DNA from: Verrucomicrobia bacterium TMED40
GTDB taxonomy: Bacteria > Verrucomicrobiota > Verrucomicrobiia > Opitutales > Seribacteraceae
Direction: 5' to 3'
Assembly: GCA_002167605.1 (NCBI GenBank)
Contig: NHCT01000009.1
Coordinates: 12,535 to 23,580 of the forward strand
Length of the DNA stretch: 11,046 nt
Shown: piece after piece, positions 8,101 to 11,046 of the stretch
Numbering within the stretch: the stretch's first letter is position 1
Layout: every line of letters begins with the position of its first letter
Position numbers and translations under genes: made by a program
The notes under the pieces: generated by a model
What the model saw: only the letters and a program-made list of their open reading frames with translations
Told to the model about the DNA's origin: nothing
Databases searched by the model: none

Positions 8101-8580
8101 AAAGAGGGGAAGTACAAAACGACCACCAATCGCTTTGCCCGTTTTTGGGAAGTCTTGCCAGCAGGTTCTCCCAACCCTGGAACAGTTCATCATTATGGGG
8201 CCAGCATGTTTACCCAGGAATTCAGCGGGTACAAGTGGACTCCTTTTTACTCGATGGTGGGTGGAGGAGTCCCCGTTATAGAAGTTCCTGTGGCTTTGAA
8301 AAGAAGAGCGGATGAATACCAAGTATTGCGAACCCAAGTCGAGGTGTTAAAAGCAGGGAAGCACAAGATCCGCGTGAAGGGAGATTCCAACCATATGGAT
8401 TTGTTTCTGGATGGAGAACCAATCGAGATCCCTTCGGATCGTAAGGACACGGAACTTGAGATTGATTGCAAAAAGACCGGGAAGCGGCAGTTTATGCTGG
8501 TTCTTCAGGGACCCCAGTCAAGCGGGCAGATTTCTTTGGAGGCCTTGTCCGATGATCTGACCATGGTTCATTCGTTATAG
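5149..8580 (+). CDS. PVC-type haem-binding CxxCH lipoprotein with dehydrogenase-like propeller and HEAT repeats
   Basis: A 1143-residue exported protein. The N-terminus has a hydrophobic core and lipobox LTGC (Cys16), so it is probably a lipoprotein, although cleavage near AFG-Q by signal peptidase I is possible. Residues ~35-380 form a beta-propeller-like 'membrane-bound dehydrogenase' domain (compare TIGR02604) carrying two calcium-loop motifs DTNGDGxAD (D96-D104 and D139-D147). Residues ~390-830 are helical HEAT-like repeats. Residues ~840-975 are a cytochrome-c-like domain with C863-V-A-C866-H867 and a likely axial Met in LMPVGL (M960), matching the PVC haem-binding domain (compare TIGR02603). 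Residues ~985-1143 are a beta-rich C-terminal module of unknown role. Expected job: periplasmic or surface oxidation of a sugar-like or alcohol substrate, with electrons passed through the haem; the substrate is unknown. It lies 20 nt after the SGNH gene, without a Shine-Dalgarno sequence, and ends 2 nt before the GDPD start. Confidence 0.9.
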   Translation: MKTSFFSFTFLLLTGCIAFGQRGLTKIPDTAIQAQLDSFVLPEGAKINLFASEPVVRNPIHMNWDSQGRLWVVGSPLYPHIKPGQEESDHLVVLEDTNGDGVADKHTVFADDLHIPTGVLPGDGGVYVANSNDVLFLKDTNGDGKADQRRVILSGFGTEDTHHIVHTFRWGPEGMMWLNQSIYIHTHLDTPYGIRRLLGGGMWHYRPETRRSEVFMKGLVNPWGHVFDEWGQSFMTDGAGGHGINFVFPRSVFAASPGARRKLEGLNPGQPKLCGLEILSGSHIPDEWRGALASPDFRGHRIKTYRLTDKGSAYQSTVGEDLVASKHGAFRPIDVKMGPDGAIYVADLYNPIIQHGEVDFRDPRRDHKHGRIWRISFPENPPAPFAKPSEMNAMALAEALLFSEENIVRELATAELRTRKPDDMLSVLNSLELKNDLHVVRRVWATQALNRLDIGLAKGLTQSKSHKARAAGLRALYYDASNKKYKNILPIAEGAVSDPSPHVRLWAVSLLAQLDDPKTVPIALRALDGIDADDFLDFAVWSICREHRDRWVDEMKKNGKNPFANLSQLLFASSAIGEQLGADQILASLSEGNIKQDQTVWEIANWMANEGSPAHLSKLLGLATETKSVSRQHAFLNALLTAKKLRKINPSGTERIALFLQSENDTVFGVAAQLAGLWKVESSRPEMEKILNEESVPKARIKVALESLISLGGEKTSSYLNQLFGNPKTTYMRKAMVVTAQLKVQPILAARRAVKLLQGAPDGKDKFGIYAAFLGNRGATRALATEISQVDLSEPIALQGLQLAESSPTRPKELIAAIQKAGGLKPMKMSLTLSEMTTMIERVAARGDAARGESIYRRQNLQCVACHAIGEVGGVIGPNMVSIGASAPMDYLIESLLEPSKKIKEGYHTNLVTLKNGDAHAGGIVSESKTELVIRDLTGKHNRIAKADITSQTISPVSLMPVGLTTQLREDEFVDLVRFMSELGKEGKYKTTTNRFARFWEVLPAGSPNPGTVHHYGASMFTQEFSGYKWTPFYSMVGGGVPVIEVPVALKRRADEYQVLRTQVEVLKAGKHKIRVKGDSNHMDLFLDGEPIEIPSDRKDTELEIDCKKTGKRQFMLVLQGPQSSGQISLEALSDDLTMVHSL

Positions 8581-8582
8581 GT

Positions 8583-9374
8583 TTGAGACCCCTATTACTT
8601 GCATTCGGCAGCCTGCTTTTCCTTTGTGACTCAGGTTGGTCGAAACCTTTAATCGTTGCTCACCGGGGAGCTTCCCATGATGCTCCCGAGAATACCTTGC
8701 CCGCTTTTGTCTTGGCATGGAAGCAGGGAGCCGATGCGATCGAAGGAGACTTTCTGCTGACCAAGGATAACAAAATTATTTGTATTCACGATGGTTCCAC
8801 CAAGCGCTTGGCAGACCGGAATCTTGTGGTGCGACAATCAACCCTGAAAGAACTGCACGAACTGGATATCGGTTCCTGGAAACACGAAAAGTTCAAGGGC
8901 ACGAAGATTCCCACGATTGCCGAGGTGTTCACCACCATACCTAAGGGCAGGAAAATCTTCGTGGAGGTGAAATGCGGGCCGGAAATCATTCCCCACCTGG
9001 TCCAGGAGATCGAGAACAGCAAACTGAAGACCGAACAAGTCGTATTGATTTGCTTCAAGAAGGAAGTGGTCCAGGCCTTCAAAAAAGCGATGCCCAATAA
9101 CAAGGCCTTCTGGTTATCAAGTTTCAAGAAGGATAAAGAAGGAACTTGGACGCCCTCGGCAGGAAGCGTCTTGGCCACCCTTAAGGCTTTCAAGGCGGAC
9201 GGGCTTGATTCAAACAAGAACATTCCTGAGGAGATTGCCCGGAAGGTCATGGATGCGGGTTACGAATGGCATGCGTGGACGGTCAACGACGTTGCCACCG
9301 CCAAGAAATTGAAAGCCCTTGGGATTCATTCCATCACCACCGATCGGCCTGCTTTGATCAAGGGCTCCTTGTGA
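8583..9374 (+). CDS. Exported glycerophosphodiester phosphodiesterase (GDPD)
   Basis: Hydrolyses glycerophosphodiesters (deacylated phospholipid head groups) to glycerol-3-phosphate and an alcohol. The motifs are complete: VAHRGA (H27, R28), PENTLPAF (E36, N37), AIEGDF (E54, D56), IHDGSTKRL (H69, D70), VEVKCG (E128, K130), then WHAWTVND and TTDRP near the C-terminus. These cover the general acid/base His pair and the metal-binding Glu/Asp of the TIM-barrel family. At 263 residues it has normal family length. TTG at 8583 is chosen as the start because it begins a signal peptide (MRPLLLAFGSLLFLCDSGWS) and lies 2 nt after the stop of the haem gene; no in-frame ATG or GTG is available upstream of the HRG motif. 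Expression probably depends on translational coupling, since no Shine-Dalgarno sequence is visible. The signal peptide puts it in the periplasm or outside, which suits scavenging of lipid-derived phosphate or glycerol. Confidence 0.92.
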   Translation: MRPLLLAFGSLLFLCDSGWSKPLIVAHRGASHDAPENTLPAFVLAWKQGADAIEGDFLLTKDNKIICIHDGSTKRLADRNLVVRQSTLKELHELDIGSWKHEKFKGTKIPTIAEVFTTIPKGRKIFVEVKCGPEIIPHLVQEIENSKLKTEQVVLICFKKEVVQAFKKAMPNNKAFWLSSFKKDKEGTWTPSAGSVLATLKAFKADGLDSNKNIPEEIARKVMDAGYEWHAWTVNDVATAKKLKALGIHSITTDRPALIKGSL

Positions 9375-9390
9375 GCGACTTCCCTTTATC

Positions 9391-10167
9391 ATGATCAAAT
9401 CAATCTTTCTTCTGGTTAGCGTTCTTGCCTGTATCCATATTGCCCAAGCTCACCGCTTGGCCTTTAAGCCCGTGGAGTTCGCCCTTGGGCAATCGAATTG
9501 CTTCGTTTTGGAGGCCAATACGACGGGGGAAGCCAAGCCCTGGGTCTGGTACGCACCCACTTTGCCTAGGCATCCCGACAAATCACATACCTGGTACATT
9601 GAGCGTCTCCTCGCCAAGAGGATCAGCCTAGCCGGTTGCGACCAAGGGGAAGTGCGTGGATCACCCAAGAGTGTCGAAGTCTTCACGAAGTTTTATCAGG
9701 AGATGTGCAGGCGTGGGTATTCAAAAAAACCGGTTTTGCTGGGGCAGAGCCGGGGAGGATTGATGATGCTTAGTTGGGCGGTCAGGAACCCAAAGCGGGT
9801 AGGGGGCTTCGCCGGAATTTATCCGGTTCTGAATCTGCGGAGCTGGCCCATGAAGCGAAACCTCAGTCTGACCCTTGCGGATTTCGGAATGGATCAGGAT
9901 GCCTTTTCCCATGTCATGGAGCAGCACAACCCGATTAATCATCTGGCAGGGTTGGCCCAGGCGAAAGTTCCGATGTGCATCGTACATGGGGATTCCGACC
10001 GAGTTGTTCCGCTTGAAGATAACAGTGCGATTGTGGCGGATCGTTACCGAAAGTTGGGTGGAGATGCGAAAGTCGAGGTCGTGCCGGGCAAGGGTCACCA
10101 AGTAGTCGGTGAATTTTTCAAGTCAGCGAAGTTGATCCAATTCATGCTTGAGCGTTCCGCTCGTTGA
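9391..10167 (+). CDS. Exported alpha/beta hydrolase
   Basis: The signal peptide (residues 1-20) ends AQA-H. An alpha/beta hydrolase follows, with nucleophile elbow LGQSRGG (S120), the acid in HGDSDRVVP (D203 by spacing, or D201) and the base in GKGHQV (H236). A WVWYAP strand near residues 51-56 is the likely oxyanion-hole region, reading YAPTLP where many relatives have HG. The triad looks complete. Family: prolyl-oligopeptidase-like or dienelactone hydrolase-like esterases. The substrate is not identifiable; PVC relatives are often near carbohydrate-degradation genes. It is the last gene of the tight operon, 16 nt after the GDPD gene, which suggests a related exported ester substrate (inference). 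It is only distantly similar to the hydrolase at 2228-3013: the elbow is GQSRGG rather than GNSMGG, so the two are not a recent duplication. Confidence 0.85.
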   Translation: MIKSIFLLVSVLACIHIAQAHRLAFKPVEFALGQSNCFVLEANTTGEAKPWVWYAPTLPRHPDKSHTWYIERLLAKRISLAGCDQGEVRGSPKSVEVFTKFYQEMCRRGYSKKPVLLGQSRGGLMMLSWAVRNPKRVGGFAGIYPVLNLRSWPMKRNLSLTLADFGMDQDAFSHVMEQHNPINHLAGLAQAKVPMCIVHGDSDRVVPLEDNSAIVADRYRKLGGDAKVEVVPGKGHQVVGEFFKSAKLIQFMLERSAR

Positions 10168-10243
10168 ACAACTATAAATCAATAGAAGGTTTCTGCGTAA
10201 TGCACCTAGACAAACCTATGTATTTTTCATTAACTAAAACCTT

Positions 10244-10888
10244 ATGAAAATCCAAAAACCAAACTTCCACCTTCCTCAATCCCTTCTTTTGCTAATCGCG
10301 TTTTGTCTTTCGGGTCTTGGTGCCTTGGACGCGAAGCAAATCGAGCTTTTAACGCCGGAAGCAATAAGCCTGAACAAGAACTGGGTTCTAGAAAAAGGGA
10401 TTCTTACCCCATCCGAAACTCCCGGTGGGATCATTTGGTCGAAGAATTCTTTCGGTGACTTCGAAATCAGCCTTCAGTACAAAACATCGAAAAAAGCCAA
10501 TAGTGGCTTATTTTTTCGAACAGATCCAAAGAACGCCGTTCAGGGTGGTTTTGAAATACAGATCGCATCACCTGGCATTTACAGTGGAAAGCATATTGTT
10601 GGCTCCTTGTATGACGCCAAGGAACCGGTGGTCGCTGCGGGCAAACCGGACGGGGAATGGAATACCATGGAAGTCACCTGCAAGGGTCCTTTGATCAAGG
10701 TGGTACTCAATGGCAAGCCGGTGATCGACCTGAACATCGACGACTGGAAAGAACCTCGCAAAAATCCGGATGGTTCGAAAAACAAGTTTAAGACCGCCCT
10801 CAAGGACCTCCCGAAAACCGGTCATTTTGGACTCCAGTATCACGGGCAGCCTGTCTGGTTTCGTAAGGTTACAATTAACTCGTTGTAG
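10244..10888 (+). CDS. Exported DUF1080 (3-keto-disaccharide hydrolase domain) protein
   Basis: A signal peptide covers residues 1 to about 30 (hydrophobic core SLLLLIAFCLSGLGAL). The rest is a single concanavalin-like beta-sandwich of the DUF1080 family (Pfam 3-keto-disaccharide hydrolase). Visible family signatures in order are SGLFFRTDP, GFEIQI, GSLYDAKEP, GEWNTMEVTCKG, VVLNGKPVIDLN and GHFGLQYHGQPVWFRKVTI. At 214 residues it is a one-domain version. Characterised members cleave 3-keto-glycosides, while many others are uncharacterised lectin-like proteins abundant in Verrucomicrobiota and Planctomycetota. An oxidising partner would be needed to make 3-keto sugars, and no GMC or Gfo/Idh/MocA gene is complete in the window. 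It lies 76 nt after the alpha/beta hydrolase gene without a clear Shine-Dalgarno sequence, so it may be a separate unit. Confidence 0.88.
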   Translation: MKIQKPNFHLPQSLLLLIAFCLSGLGALDAKQIELLTPEAISLNKNWVLEKGILTPSETPGGIIWSKNSFGDFEISLQYKTSKKANSGLFFRTDPKNAVQGGFEIQIASPGIYSGKHIVGSLYDAKEPVVAAGKPDGEWNTMEVTCKGPLIKVVLNGKPVIDLNIDDWKEPRKNPDGSKNKFKTALKDLPKTGHFGLQYHGQPVWFRKVTINSL

Positions 10889-11023
10889 TGCTTATTAAGC
10901 GGAGCGGGTTATTCACAAAAGTATGTATTTTATTGTATTTGCGCGCTCGTGGTTACAGGATGAATAAGTCCAACCTGTTTCATACAGATAAATTTAGATT
11001 AACCCAAACGATAAGGAATTAAA
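10889..11023. other. Gene-free intergenic region
   Basis: This 135-nt stretch holds no ORF or RNA gene that I can support. An imperfect element, ACAGG...CCTGT with a 14-nt spacer, is too short to call a terminator. The region is AT-rich and probably carries the promoter of the gene starting at 11024, but no confident -35/-10 pair is seen. Confidence 0.5.
11013..11017 (+). promoter_or_regulatory. Ribosome-binding site of the last gene
   Basis: AAGGA lies 6 nt before the ATG at 11024, a good Shine-Dalgarno position. It is the main support for calling a gene start at the window edge. Confidence 0.55.
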
Positions 11024-11046
11024 ATGGCAGAACCAAAAGGATTGAG
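11024..11046 (+). CDS. Start of an unidentified gene (3' partial)
   Basis: ATG followed by codons for AEPKGL before the window ends; the eighth codon is incomplete. The upstream AAGGA at good spacing and the AT-rich leader support a real start. The N-terminus is hydrophilic so far, so no signal peptide is indicated, unlike most neighbours. Seven residues are too few to name a family. Confidence 0.5.

Noticed and set aside
8786..9250. 154-codon minus-strand ORF within the GDPD gene
   Set aside because: It is a shadow of a gene with complete GDPD motifs; no independent coding evidence.
10187..10226. Possible intrinsic terminator after the operon: AGGTTT (10187-10192) pairs with AAACCT (10212-10217), then TATTTTT
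   Set aside because: The stem is only 6 bp and AT-rich, the loop is 19 nt, and the T-run does not directly follow the stem; chance is likely.

Overview
The window looks like chromosomal DNA from a free-living, probably aquatic bacterium of the PVC superphylum, with Verrucomicrobiota favoured over Planctomycetota. The grounds are protein families rather than a marker gene: a giant exported protein with a beta-propeller dehydrogenase-like domain, a HEAT-repeat region and a CxxCH haem domain, its companion SGNH-like protein, and a DUF1080 (3-keto-disaccharide hydrolase) protein. Few starts have a Shine-Dalgarno sequence. I saw no tRNA, rRNA, CRISPR array, IS element, phage gene or defence system.

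Left part (1-4099, visibly more AT-rich). The window opens inside a CDS whose first ~20 visible codons read like the C-terminal tail of an SGNH/sialate O-acetylesterase-type hydrolase. They run without a stop into a metallophosphoesterase of the ADPRibase-Mn (ADP-ribose/CDP-alcohol diphosphatase) type. Next come an exported purple-acid-phosphatase-like protein (993-2174) with an altered metal motif, and an exported alpha/beta hydrolase (2228-3013) with the best ribosome-binding site in the window. Convergent to these, on the minus strand, is an ADP-ribosylglycohydrolase-family gene (3961-3059) cut by one in-frame TAG.

Central part (4100-10167, more GC-rich). Four same-strand genes with gaps of 20, 2 and 16 nt form a probable operon: an SGNH-like protein lacking the canonical nucleophile, the 1143-residue haem-binding lipoprotein, a glycerophosphodiester phosphodiesterase started by TTG, and a second alpha/beta hydrolase. 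All four have N-terminal export signals.

Right part (10168-11046). An exported DUF1080 protein (10244-10888) is followed by a 135-nt gene-free stretch. A new CDS then begins at 11024 behind a good ribosome-binding site and leaves the window after seven full codons.

Taken together, the window encodes mainly exported hydrolases: phosphoesterases (ADPRibase-Mn-like, PAP-like, GDPD), esterase or peptidase-like alpha/beta hydrolases, and carbohydrate-associated proteins, plus a haem redox protein. A reasonable inference is envelope or extracellular breakdown of phosphorylated, acylated or glycosylated organic matter. No substrate can be fixed from sequence alone. The families are known; the points of interest are the SGNH-phosphoesterase fusion, the nonsense-interrupted ADP-ribosylglycohydrolase, two enzymes with degenerate active-site motifs, and the placing of GDPD and an alpha/beta hydrolase in the haem-protein operon.
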